A stretch of DNA of 64,000 nucleotides from Fen-1258 sp964441505 (lineage in GTDB: Bacteria > Bacteroidota > Ignavibacteria > Ignavibacteriales > Melioribacteraceae): contig CAYTUV010000010.1 in NCBI GenBank assembly GCA_964441505.1, positions 41,189 through 105,188 of the forward strand, given 5' to 3'. Each line of letters starts with the position of its first letter. Positions within the stretch are counted from its first letter, which is position 1. The notes below the pieces were generated by a model. The model saw only the letters and a program-made list of their open reading frames with translations. It had not been told where the DNA came from and made no database searches. Below, one piece after another: positions 9,561-18,500 of this stretch. Made by a program: the position numbers and the translations under genes.

Positions 9561-9911
9561 AAGTTACGCAGAGTGATGTTATTAAGGATAAGACCAAGGT
9601 AGTGCCATTCCCGCGAAAGCTTGCCTACCGTGTGTGTTGCACAAGGAAGCATGTCATTTCGAAGGAGTGCCGTTTTGTGGAACGACTGAGAAATCTTACG
9701 ATAATGTTACATAAAGATTTCTCACCACAAAAAACGTGGTTCGAAATGACAGTGAAAGGAGTTCTGCAACACGCTCTACCGGCAGGCAGGCGGAAATCCA
9801 CGATTTTAGCTTAAATTCCATTAATGGATTCCCGATAAAAATCCCGCTGTACGGAATGCCGTAAAGCGGCAGACTCGGGAATAACATAAATCTTGTTTTG
9901 CGTAACATCAG
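9561..9911. repeat. Composite palindromic repeat element with GTTACGCA ends (copy 2)
   Basis: The outer ends read GTTACGCAGAGTGATGTTA (9564) and TTTTGCGTAACATCAGTTAA (about 9895-9914), an imperfect inverted pair of the same type as the element at 3506-3653. Nested within it is a copy of the TGTCATT..AATGACA repeat (9652-9751), followed by a CCGGCAGGCAGGCGG segment (about 9780) and a CCCGCTGTACGGAATGCCG stretch. It looks like repeats inserted into a repeat. Confidence 0.65.
9652..9751. repeat. TGTCATTTCGAA-type dispersed palindrome, copy i
   Basis: Left arm TGTCATTTCGAAGGAGTG (from 9652) and GAGAAATCTTA are mirrored by TAAAGATTTCTC and GGTTCGAAATGACA (to 9751). The same outer and inner motifs recur at 22675-22753, 42572-42645 and 43316-43418. 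Confidence 0.8.
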
Positions 9912-9975
9912 TTAAGTCAATAATAATTTAACACTTTTTTAGGAAGGATTTGGGAGAAGACGACTAATTCTTATA

Positions 9976-10239
9976 TTGGTTGAGGACGATCCGCTTTCAA
10001 AAGACACCGAAATAATATGGTCTACAAACGCAAATCCAAAAGTAGTTCATGTATCCAAAAGCAAAATAATAATTGAAATCCTAGGTAAACAAATAAATCA
10101 ATTTAATTTTACTCAAAATGAAATAATTCTTAGTACTTTTGTATCTGAAATTCACATCTTGCAAGAAATACTGAAGGGTAATGAGGTACAAGTATTATTT
10201 TTAATCTCTCTAAGAAAAAATAATCGACAGGGAGAATAG
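9976..10239 (+). CDS. Degenerate, truncated receiver-domain ORF
   Basis: The 87 residues align by eye with the receiver domain of the hybrid kinase at 11937-15842. Shared landmarks are VEDDPLS against VEDDTLL, KVVHVSKS against KIIHVVTG, LQEILKGNEVQVLFL against GQEILKVKDIPLLFL. The stretch where the phosphoacceptor Asp should be (LILMDINLG in the paralogue) reads NEIILSTFVS here, so the Asp is missing, and the domain ends before the conserved Lys. It therefore cannot be a normal phosphorylated receiver. The called start is TTG at 9976 (frame opens at 9943). Its TAG overlaps the GTG of the next gene as TAGTG, with AGGGAGAA before it. It may be a decaying gene or a translational-coupling leader. 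Confidence 0.5.
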   Translation: MVEDDPLSKDTEIIWSTNANPKVVHVSKSKIIIEILGKQINQFNFTQNEIILSTFVSEIHILQEILKGNEVQVLFLISLRKNNRQGE

Positions 10240-11738
10240 TGCTCTCATTCGGTAAAGAAATAAACAGTCATAAATTTTCAGTTGGTCCTTTTCAAGTAAC
10301 TGATAATAATTTTCGTCTTTTGATTGAGATTGCCCCGGGGGCATTTTTCCATATAAACACCTGCGGCAATTTGATACTTGCCAACAATAAAGCTTCATTG
10401 CTCACCGGCTACTCCAAGGAAGAACTTCTTGAATTGAATTTGAAAGATCTCTTCCCTAAAGATATTACGATAAATCGACCAATGAGCTATAACCCTGTCG
10501 AGTCTGATAATACGATAAGATCGGAGATGGAGATCATCAGAAAAGATGGAAATCATATCCCAGTCGAGATAACCTATACGAAGCTACCAGATGGAACATA
10601 TCAGTCATTTATGAGAGAGATTTCTGAGCAATCAAGTGCTAGGAATGACATTACTAGTTATAATAAAATATATTGGGATTTAATAGATAAGCTACCCGAC
10701 GGGGTTTATAAAAGATCATCAGTTGGAAAATTTTGGGAAATTAATTCTGCAATGGTAGACATGCTGGGTTACACCAATAGGGAAGAATTTTTATCGAGTG
10801 ACAATCTATCATTTCTTGATTTACAGAATGAGTATCCGTCAGGAATTTCATCTGAAACTGGTACAACGAATATTAAGGAGCTCCAATTAAAGAAAAAAAA
10901 TGGAGCGGTAATCTGGGTTGAAGTTCACGAGCAGGATGTTCGCGATGAATATGGAAACGTCTTGTATCGAGAAGGAATAGTACGCAATATTACGGAACGT
11001 AAGAGCGCAGAGATTCAACTTCAAAAATTCACCGATGAGCTTAGAATTGCAAATAGTGCAAAAGATAAATTCTTCTCCATTATTTCCCATGATCTTAAAA
11101 ATCTGTTTCATTCAATAAATTCAGCACTGAATTTAATACTTAGCGAAAAAGAATCACTTTCTGATGAAGAGAAGGATCTTTTTCTGGACAGCGCACTGAG
11201 TACATCTGAAAAAGCCTATTCATTACTCGAAGATTTACTTAACTGGTCCAGAAGTCAGATGAATACAATCGAATTCAACCCGGAGATAATTGATATATCT
11301 GAAATAGTTTTGCAGAACGTAGAATTGTTACGAAATAATGCATTACTGAAAAAAATCTCTATTGTAAGTCGAATTCATAAAAACACTTCTGTCTTTGCGG
11401 ATAGGAATATGTTCGAGACATTAATCCGGAATCTAATAGCTAACGCGATCAAGTTCACAAGAGATGGCGGTCTCATCGAGATCGATTCCAGAATTGTTAG
11501 AAACTTTTTGGAAGTCTCCATTATGGATAACGGTATTGGAATCGAACCAAAGAATATAAATAAACTGTTTAGAATCGATGAATCCTTCTCAACTCGCGGA
11601 ACCAAAAATGAAACCGGTACAGGACTTGGTTTAATTTTGTGCAAAGAATTTGTTGAGAAGAACAATGGCAAAATCTGGATCGAGAGTGAGGTCGGTAAAT
11701 GGACTAAAGTTAAATTTACTCTCCCCCTTTATGACTGA
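10239..11738 (+). CDS. PAS-PAS sensor histidine kinase
   Basis: This 499-residue, apparently soluble kinase (no membrane segment) has PAS domains at about 24-130 and 142-255, a dimerisation/phosphoacceptor domain with SHDLKN (His284), and an ATPase domain with the N box around Asn402, G1 DNGIGI (430-435) and G2 GTGLGL (460-465). All catalytic boxes are intact, so it should autophosphorylate. The start is GTG at 10239, supported by AGGGAGAA ten bases upstream. Both PAS domains and the kinase core match parts of the larger kinase downstream, so the two are paralogues. No response regulator with an output domain lies nearby; the partner is unknown. Confidence 0.9.
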   Translation: MLSFGKEINSHKFSVGPFQVTDNNFRLLIEIAPGAFFHINTCGNLILANNKASLLTGYSKEELLELNLKDLFPKDITINRPMSYNPVESDNTIRSEMEIIRKDGNHIPVEITYTKLPDGTYQSFMREISEQSSARNDITSYNKIYWDLIDKLPDGVYKRSSVGKFWEINSAMVDMLGYTNREEFLSSDNLSFLDLQNEYPSGISSETGTTNIKELQLKKKNGAVIWVEVHEQDVRDEYGNVLYREGIVRNITERKSAEIQLQKFTDELRIANSAKDKFFSIISHDLKNLFHSINSALNLILSEKESLSDEEKDLFLDSALSTSEKAYSLLEDLLNWSRSQMNTIEFNPEIIDISEIVLQNVELLRNNALLKKISIVSRIHKNTSVFADRNMFETLIRNLIANAIKFTRDGGLIEIDSRIVRNFLEVSIMDNGIGIEPKNINKLFRIDESFSTRGTKNETGTGLGLILCKEFVEKNNGKIWIESEVGKWTKVKFTLPLYD

Positions 11739-11936
11739 AATACCACGTCAAATTAGTAATCTTTGGTTACTCCAATATAAAAGAAATTGTTTTGTCGGTA
11801 TATAATTCACAGTGAAATGCAATGCATCCGTCGTGAGTTTCTTCTGCCTGTTAATCCCCTTCATCAAACCAAATCTGAGAATAAATTACAAGTTTGTGGG
11901 AATTATACTTCAAACGTAGACAGATTCTAATTCTTA

Positions 11937-14900
11937 TTGATAAAATCTACATCTCCGCCCAAAATAATCGCAATCTTGACTAAAAATATCCGTGATCCAT
12001 TCGACAATAATTTATCATTTCTTTACCCGAGGAAGAACTTGACACCCGAACAAAAAACCCTGTTATTGGTGGAAGATGATACTCTTCTGGCTATGACTGA
12101 ATCTCACTGGCTGAAAAAGGCCGGGTATAAAATTATCCACGTTGTAACCGGTGAAGAAGCAATTCAAATAGTCAAGGTCAGGAAAGATCAAATAGACCTG
12201 ATTCTAATGGATATTAATCTCGGCAATGGAATAGATGGAACTAAAGCCGGGCAAGAGATACTAAAAGTTAAAGACATTCCCCTATTATTCCTCTCTTCCC
12301 ACACTGAAAAAGAAATTGTTGAAAAGACAGAACAGATAACTTCATATGGTTATGTTGTAAAAGATTCGAACGATGTAGTATTGTTAGCATCGATCAAAAT
12401 GGCATTCAAATTACATGACGCAAATATCCGGCTAGTAGCACAAACAAAAGCACTTCACTTTTCTGAAGAAAAATTTTCGAAAGCCTTTTATACCAGTCCG
12501 GATTCCGTAACCATCAACAGATTAAGCGATGGTATCTATTTTGAAATCAATGATGGGTTTACAAGCCTAACCGGATTCACAGCGGAAGAGGTAATTGGTC
12601 GTTCTTCTTTACCAGGCGATTTGAATCTGTGGGTCGATGGCGAAGACCGTAATAAACTAATTCAGGGACTGAACGAGCACGGAGTTAGAAATCTGGAAGC
12701 CAAATTCAGATTCAAAGACGGTACCGTTCACATAGGCCTTATGTCCGCACGTATTATCGAGATTGATGAAGAAAAATATATACTCTCAATAACCAGAGAT
12801 ATTACCGATCGAAAGCAAATTGAGGAAATTCTCGGAATAAATGAGGAGAGGTACCGGCTTCTGCTTGAACTCGCACCGGATTCTTTTTTTCAGGGCGATC
12901 ACAGCGGTAATTTTATTACTGTAAACAATAAAGCCTCAGATCTAACCGGTTACACAAAGGAAGAACTTCTCACAATGAATATGACAGACATCTTTCCAAC
13001 TGATATTATCCGTGAAAAACCTTTAAGGTATGACCTTCTTGAACTTGGTGAAACGATTAGAATTGAAAGAGAAGTTCTGAGAAAAAATGGTCGCAGAGTC
13101 CGGGTGGAAATGAATTCCAAGAAAATGCCGGATGGGACTTATCAATCTTTCATAAGGGATATTTCCGAACGCATACAGGCTGAAAAATCATTAAGAGAAA
13201 GCGAAAAAAAATATAGAGATCTTTTTGAAAAGTCAGAAGATGCAATTTTGATAATTGAAAATGGAAAATTTGTTGACTGCAACAACGCGACTGTTAAGAT
13301 GCTTAGATATAACAGCAAAGAAGACTTGTTAGTAACCCACCCTTCCGAATTATCACCGGAAAAGCAACCCGATGGACGTTCTTCATACCAAAAAGCTAAC
13401 GAAATGATGTCCATAGCTTTGGAAAAAGGAAGTCATCGTTTCGAATGGTGGCATAAAAAAGCAGATAATGAAATTTTTGACGTTGAGGTTTTGCTGACTG
13501 CAGTCAACACTAGCGAGAATATAGAGATACTTCATACAGTCTGGAGAGATATCACCGAGCGAAAGCGCGCTGAAAAAGCACTAAGAGATGGAGAAGAAAG
13601 ATACAGAACACTCTTTGATTTATCTCCCAGTGGTATAATGTTGCTGGATACTCAAGGTAATATTATTAATGTCAACTCTGCCGCATGTAAATCAACAAAT
13701 TTTTCAAAAGAAGAAATTTTAGGGAAGAATATTAGAATGCTCGTTGGTTCGCAATACCTTTCACAGGTTGATAGTCATATTGAAAGACTATTGGATGGAG
13801 AAACTCTTGAGTATGAAGTAGTTAATATCTCTAAAGATGGAACTCCAAAAACGATAGAACTGCGCGAATCATTAATTTCTTTACCGGACGGAAGTAAGGG
13901 GATTATCTCAATTACTAATGACATCACCGAACGAAAAATTATTGAAGAAAAATTAAAAAGTTCTGAAATTTTTTATAGACAGCTTATCGAGAGCACCGGA
14001 GCTGTAGCGTTCCAGTTGATTTACGGCGAGACTTTCGGAACTGGATACTATAAATTCATCGGAAAAGAGATAGAAAATATAATTGGCATCAAGCCCAGCG
14101 ATATAGATGAAAAAACGGTAAACGCAATGACCATTAAAATCATTCCTCTCTCTTCCGATATACCTATTGATCCTCACGAATGCCGCAATAGAATCATGAG
14201 CGGTAATCTGGAACAATTCAACGCTGACATTTTAGTTCAATCAATAACAGGGGAATTGAAATGGCTGAACCACAGCTCCCTTCCTATTTGGGATGAATCT
14301 CATTCCAAAGTAATTGGCGCAATGGGAATATTGATTGATATTTCGGAACGAAAATTTGCTGAAGAGACACTCAAGAAAAGTGAAGAAAAATTCAGAAACC
14401 TTGTTGAAAGGATACCTGATGCTGTCTACAAAAGCACTCATGAAGGAAAGTTTTTAGAAGTTAATCCGGCATTGGTCCAAATGCTCGGATATAGCAGTGA
14501 AGAAGAATTAAAATCTATCGATATAAAGAAAGATCTTTACTTTGAAATAGGCGACCGCGAAAGTGCCGCATTGATTGAAAAGTATGAGGAGATGGCAATA
14601 TTCCGGTTACGGAAAAAAGATGGTTCTGAAATCTGGGTTGAAGATCACGGCAGACATGTTCTGGATAATGATGGAAATATTCTTTACCACGAAGGAATAA
14701 TGCGCGATGTAACAGAGAGAATTCGAGCAGAAGAAGAACTTCTTCAAAGACAGTATTTGATGAATTCACTCATGAACACTTCGACCGATAATATTTATTT
14801 TAAGGATAGAGACAGTCGTTTCATTCAAATAAACAAGGCAATGGCCAATTTCCTCAAATTGAAATCCGATGAGGACGCCTTAGGCAAAACGGATTTCGAT

Positions 14901-15842
14901 TTTTTCTCTGAGGAACATGCAAGATTGGCATTTGAAGATGAGCAAAAAATAATCGAGACGGGTTTACCTATAATTGGGCAGGAAGAAAAAGAATTTTGGC
15001 AAGATGGACATGTAACCTGGGTATTCACAAGTAAATTCCCCCTTAGAGACAAAGATGGGAAAATAATTGGAACATTTGGTGTGTCGCGGGATATTTCAGA
15101 GCTCAAAAGTGTTAATTTGCAGTTATACCAATATGCGGAGGAATTGAAAACAGCAAACGCAGCAAAAGATAAATTCTTTTCAATTATTGCTCATGATTTA
15201 AAGAATCCTTTCCATTCTATTAATTCTGCGATGAAATTGATACTTAATAAGGAAGAGTCACTGACTGAAGAAGAAAGGGAGAATTTCTTAATTAGTGTAC
15301 TTAATACATCTGAAAAAGCTTATTCATTGCTCGAGAATCTACTGCTTTGGGCAAGGAGTCAGATGAGAAGTTTAGATTTTAAACCGGAGAAAATTGGAAT
15401 CTATGAGGCAGTTATCCAAAACACGGAACTGCTCAAAAATAGCGCAATGTTAAAAAACATTTCAATTATAAATCGAATTAACGAAAATAATTTTGTTTAC
15501 GCAGATAGAAATACTTTGGAAACCATAGTAAGAAACCTTCTGTCCAACGCTATTAAATTTACAAGAGACAGCGGTATGATAGAAATAGACTCTATAGTTA
15601 AAAACGGAGCGGTAGAAGTTTGTATAAGTGATAATGGAATTGGTATCGAATTTGATAATTTGGAAAAATTATTCAAGATCAACCAGGCATTCTCTACTTA
15701 CGGGACAAGAAAAGAAACCGGGTCAGGTCTGGGATTAATTCTTTGCAAAGAGTTTGTTGAAAAGAACAACGGCATTCTCCGTATAGAAAGCGTTGTTGGT
15801 ACGGGCACCAAAGTTATATTCACTTTACCCTCGGCCAACTAA
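11937..15842 (+). CDS. Hybrid sensor kinase: receiver, seven PAS domains, histidine kinase
   Basis: A 1301-residue soluble multi-sensor kinase. Order: receiver domain (about 41-160; acidic pair at 47-48, phosphoacceptor Asp92 in LILMDINLG), then seven PAS/PAC units (about 178-300, 302-420, 422-545, 549-668, 672-810, 813-932, 935-1060), most ending in a D-I/V-T/S-E/D-R-K-type PAC tail, then the histidine domain with AHDLKN (His1086) and an ATPase domain (about 1180-1300) with DNGIGI and GSGLGL. The N-terminal position of the receiver suggests it receives phosphate from another kinase. The called start is TTG at 11937; an in-frame TTG at 12039, preceded by GAGGAAG and beginning just before TPEQKTLLLVEDD, is a good alternative. 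Gene duplication with the upstream kinase is evident. Confidence 0.9.
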   Translation: MIKSTSPPKIIAILTKNIRDPFDNNLSFLYPRKNLTPEQKTLLLVEDDTLLAMTESHWLKKAGYKIIHVVTGEEAIQIVKVRKDQIDLILMDINLGNGIDGTKAGQEILKVKDIPLLFLSSHTEKEIVEKTEQITSYGYVVKDSNDVVLLASIKMAFKLHDANIRLVAQTKALHFSEEKFSKAFYTSPDSVTINRLSDGIYFEINDGFTSLTGFTAEEVIGRSSLPGDLNLWVDGEDRNKLIQGLNEHGVRNLEAKFRFKDGTVHIGLMSARIIEIDEEKYILSITRDITDRKQIEEILGINEERYRLLLELAPDSFFQGDHSGNFITVNNKASDLTGYTKEELLTMNMTDIFPTDIIREKPLRYDLLELGETIRIEREVLRKNGRRVRVEMNSKKMPDGTYQSFIRDISERIQAEKSLRESEKKYRDLFEKSEDAILIIENGKFVDCNNATVKMLRYNSKEDLLVTHPSELSPEKQPDGRSSYQKANEMMSIALEKGSHRFEWWHKKADNEIFDVEVLLTAVNTSENIEILHTVWRDITERKRAEKALRDGEERYRTLFDLSPSGIMLLDTQGNIINVNSAACKSTNFSKEEILGKNIRMLVGSQYLSQVDSHIERLLDGETLEYEVVNISKDGTPKTIELRESLISLPDGSKGIISITNDITERKIIEEKLKSSEIFYRQLIESTGAVAFQLIYGETFGTGYYKFIGKEIENIIGIKPSDIDEKTVNAMTIKIIPLSSDIPIDPHECRNRIMSGNLEQFNADILVQSITGELKWLNHSSLPIWDESHSKVIGAMGILIDISERKFAEETLKKSEEKFRNLVERIPDAVYKSTHEGKFLEVNPALVQMLGYSSEEELKSIDIKKDLYFEIGDRESAALIEKYEEMAIFRLRKKDGSEIWVEDHGRHVLDNDGNILYHEGIMRDVTERIRAEEELLQRQYLMNSLMNTSTDNIYFKDRDSRFIQINKAMANFLKLKSDEDALGKTDFDFFSEEHARLAFEDEQKIIETGLPIIGQEEKEFWQDGHVTWVFTSKFPLRDKDGKIIGTFGVSRDISELKSVNLQLYQYAEELKTANAAKDKFFSIIAHDLKNPFHSINSAMKLILNKEESLTEEERENFLISVLNTSEKAYSLLENLLLWARSQMRSLDFKPEKIGIYEAVIQNTELLKNSAMLKNISIINRINENNFVYADRNTLETIVRNLLSNAIKFTRDSGMIEIDSIVKNGAVEVCISDNGIGIEFDNLEKLFKINQAFSTYGTRKETGSGLGLILCKEFVEKNNGILRIESVVGTGTKVIFTLPSAN

Positions 15843-15885
15843 TTTGTTACTCATATTACGGCTGGGACAATTGGAAAAGGCTTGT

Positions 15886-16015
15886 TCACTTGGATGCTAC
15901 TATAAGCATTTCAAAATCTTCTGCGGTTAATAAATCATTTCGGCTGAACTGGCCGAGTTTTGCTCCAAAGATTTCAATTGTTTTAAATCCCAGAGATTTC
16001 AATAACCAGCTTATC
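15886..16015 (-). pseudogene. C-terminal fragment of a SAM-dependent methyltransferase
   Basis: Reading the minus strand up to the TGA at 15886-15888 gives about 42 residues containing WLLKSLGFKTIEIFG, then NDLLTAEDFEMLIVASK. That is the usual C-terminal strand pattern of class I methyltransferases (…LL-x-x-GF-x-x-I-x-x-FG…, …L-I-V-A-x-K). An in-frame TAG at about 16013-16015 interrupts it and nothing upstream restores a methyltransferase core, so it is a remnant. The rest of the 295-base spacer (15843-16137) shows no other gene. Confidence 0.55.
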
Positions 16016-16137
16016 TAAGAACAGTCAGTCAGGACGATGTACCAGCCATAAATGTAATGGAGAATTGAAATCTTAATAGATAGGAAAGAATTTTCATTTC
16101 AAATCAGGAATCTAAGATCAAGAATCAAAAATCAAAA

Positions 16138-17511
16138 CTACTTCTTATATGTAGTTAGCAAATACTCAGCAATCGCTTCTGCTTCTTTTGGTTTCAATCC
16201 CTGATTAGGCATAGGCGGATATTCAGGATTAACTTTGACCGGATTGAGAATATACTTTACAAGAAGATCTTTCTTCCCTTCATACTTAGGCAGTGTTGAA
16301 TTATAGGATGGTCCAACAATTTTTTTGTCAAAGTTATGACAGGCAATACATCTTCCGTTATAAATATCCAAACCGCTAATTGGAGCGCTGGTCCCCATCT
16401 CTTCTTGAATCTTCAGTTGGTACGCATCATATTCTTTGGAAAGAATTTCTGTCTGCATCTTCGTGGAGGTATCAAACGCAAACTGATCTTTAATAACAAG
16501 TAATGCGAAAACTATTATCAGAAGAAAGATCAACGCGGAGCCATATTTAACACCGGATTCAGTGGGAACTGATATCGAATCCTTTAACATCATGTAATAG
16601 AGAACTGAAATGATCAATAAAAGAATAAGAGAAACCGCGGTCGCTATAAAGAAATCGAATGAAAGAGTATTTAGCGGACGGGCAATTAGCGATAAAACAA
16701 TAAGCACCGGTAAACATATAGTCGCAATAAGTCCCGTTTGCAGCGCAAAGTTTTTAATAAAAGCTATGTAATTGGCATCGGCAAGAATAATCTCAGTATT
16801 CGGTCGGAAGAATCGGTAAAGGATGATTGCTGAAGTAATGGCAAATGATCCTGCAATGAATTGAAGGAAATCGATCCAGGCAGATAGCGAGAAGAGTAAT
16901 CCTAATAAATTGTTGCCGCTTGCCCATTGTTCAGTATCAAATGCTAAGTGAACAGATGCTATGAAAAGATAAACTGAAACCGTTAAGAAGATCAACGCAT
17001 AAAAACCGCTTCGCCTATGTAATCTTCCGGTTTTAAGAGAATAGGATTCTAATTCATCTTTGAGATCAGTTTCATTTTCACCGGAATCTTTTTTTCCCTC
17101 GGCATATTTAAATATATCCTTGAGATGAAAAGTGTATTTGTAAATATATACGAGCAAGATTGCAACATTTAGTAACAGTAGAGCAATTAAGAGAAACTCA
17201 GGTACGTTTAATCCTGTGGTATGCAGCAGTTGAGCATAACCGAAGACTGAACTCAGCAATGGAACAACACCAAGAGTGAAAGCTACACTTTTATTAAAGG
17301 TAATTAAATCGATCAGATCTTTTGAGAAGTTTTTGAATAAATTTTCTCCCGACTTTTCGGACTTCCCTTTAAAGAATAATGAAAATGAAAGCGATCCGAA
17401 GAGAACACTCACGTAAGGAATGAATAATATATATGCAAGTGCCAAAAGATATTTTAGCAATAACAGATGGTGAGAAGACTGTGGTAAAACCGACTGATTT
17501 AATAAATCCAT
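16138..17511 (-). CDS. Polytopic membrane protein with C-terminal cytochrome c domain
   Basis: The 457-residue protein has about nine to ten hydrophobic segments over residues 15-345, then a periplasmic tail with one c-type haem site, CIACH (388-392), a plausible Met ligand in PPMPNQGL (about 433) and the terminal helix typical of class I cytochromes c. I do not recognise the membrane part; it is not a haem A synthase by motif. It is the last gene of the act-cox supercluster, 19 bases after ctaB, so it probably carries electrons to, or helps assemble, the oxidase. Subunit II in this cluster lacks its own haem domain, so this protein could act as the electron entry; that is inference. Confidence 0.75.
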   Translation of the reverse strand: MDLLNQSVLPQSSHHLLLLKYLLALAYILFIPYVSVLFGSLSFSLFFKGKSEKSGENLFKNFSKDLIDLITFNKSVAFTLGVVPLLSSVFGYAQLLHTTGLNVPEFLLIALLLLNVAILLVYIYKYTFHLKDIFKYAEGKKDSGENETDLKDELESYSLKTGRLHRRSGFYALIFLTVSVYLFIASVHLAFDTEQWASGNNLLGLLFSLSAWIDFLQFIAGSFAITSAIILYRFFRPNTEIILADANYIAFIKNFALQTGLIATICLPVLIVLSLIARPLNTLSFDFFIATAVSLILLLIISVLYYMMLKDSISVPTESGVKYGSALIFLLIIVFALLVIKDQFAFDTSTKMQTEILSKEYDAYQLKIQEEMGTSAPISGLDIYNGRCIACHNFDKKIVGPSYNSTLPKYEGKKDLLVKYILNPVKVNPEYPPMPNQGLKPKEAEAIAEYLLTTYKK

Positions 17512-17530
17512 AATCCAACCATTAATATTC

Positions 17531-18403
17531 TTAGAATAATAACTTATCTAGTGAGATGATTAAAACAACCGCAAGAACGTATAGGTTAATAGCCATAAAG
17601 GCGTTACGAAATATTACTCTTTCGAGATAGTCAGAAAGTATTCCGCGAGTTTTTATCAACAACCACGCTCCAAGAAAAAGCATCACTACAACAGCATACA
17701 AACTCGAAGAAAGATTAAAGAAAGGTATCAACAGACAACTGGTTGACAGTGAAGCAATCCAGACAAATGTAATTCTTCCCAGCTGAGAATCGGAAAATAT
17801 TTTTGTAAGTGTAGGAAAACCGGCTTTCTCATAATCTTTTCCGTGAATCAAAAGCAGCAGCCAGAAATGAGGTATCTGCCAGATGAAAAAGAAAAACGCA
17901 AGTGCAATTATTTCCATATCAAAAACATACCCGTCGGATGCAACCCATCCTATCATCGGAGGTAGTGCACCAATTACCGAACCGGGAACAACCGCTAATG
18001 CATATTTTTTCTTTAACGGAGTGTAAATTACATTATACCAAAACAATGAAATTACACCTAAGATCATCGCTGTTAAATTCGATGTGAAAAAGATAATTCC
18101 TAATCCAAGAACAACTAACGATGATGCCGCAATTAACGCATATCTTTCCGATATTCTTCCGGATGGAATTGGTCTTCCCTTTGTTCTTTCCATCAATGCA
18201 TCAGTAATTCTTTCCTGATAATGGTTGATTGCAGATGAACCGCAAGCTAAAATGAATACTCCGAACGCTGTGAGAACCATGGTTATATCAAGACGTCCTG
18301 AATGGAATAAATATCCGACAGAAGTGGAGATAGCAACAAAGAAAGTGATTCGTACCTTTCCTAGTTCTAAAAATATGGCTATATGTTTTTTTAGATTTTT
18401 CAA
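17531..18403 (-). CDS. ctaB: Protohaem IX farnesyltransferase (haem O synthase)
   Basis: CtaB/CyoE attaches a farnesyl group to haem B to make haem O, the precursor of haem A, in the inner membrane. The 290-residue UbiA-family protein has nine hydrophobic segments and the prenyltransferase motif NHYQERITDALMERTKGRP (about 65-83) in the first cytoplasmic loop, plus a second loop with a DYEKAGFPT segment. Length and motifs are those of the family. It follows coxII in the supercluster. No haem A synthase (ctaA) is in the window, so whether the oxidase contains haem A cannot be told from here. Confidence 0.94.
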   Translation of the reverse strand: MKNLKKHIAIFLELGKVRITFFVAISTSVGYLFHSGRLDITMVLTAFGVFILACGSSAINHYQERITDALMERTKGRPIPSGRISERYALIAASSLVVLGLGIIFFTSNLTAMILGVISLFWYNVIYTPLKKKYALAVVPGSVIGALPPMIGWVASDGYVFDMEIIALAFFFFIWQIPHFWLLLLIHGKDYEKAGFPTLTKIFSDSQLGRITFVWIASLSTSCLLIPFFNLSSSLYAVVVMLFLGAWLLIKTRGILSDYLERVIFRNAFMAINLYVLAVVLIISLDKLLF

Positions 18404-18417
18404 ATTAACTTTTAGAA

Positions 18418-18490
18418 TTCTTTGCGCACTTAGCGTCTCCTTTGCTGACTTCGCGTTAAAAGCCTTAACCGCAAAGGTCGCGAAGATTTA
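18418..18490. repeat. GCGTTAAAA..CCGCAAAGG repeat, copy 1
   Basis: A GC-richer patch between coxII and ctaB reads TTTGCGCACTTAGCG, CTTCGCGTTAAAAGCC, TTAACCGCAAAGGTCGCGAAG. The same motifs occur at 21740-21835. It is imperfectly self-complementary (CTTTGC../..GCAAAG). Confidence 0.6.
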
Positions 18491-18500
18491 TCAATCATTC

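Larger units (their letters stand above)
9315..9975. other. Gene-free spacer with nested repeats
   Basis: No credible gene is seen here. About 9315-9560 is AT-rich and should hold the prmC promoter on the minus strand and possibly nothing else. From 9561 to 9911 it is a composite repeat (listed separately). The short open frames inside it on both strands are explained by the palindromic repeat and were not called. A purine-rich AGGAAGG at 9941-9947 precedes the receiver-like ORF. Confidence 0.7.

Noticed and set aside
9602..9908. Open frames on both strands inside the composite repeat (70 codons each)
   Set aside because: They are explained by the palindromic repeat, have no ribosome site and no family features.
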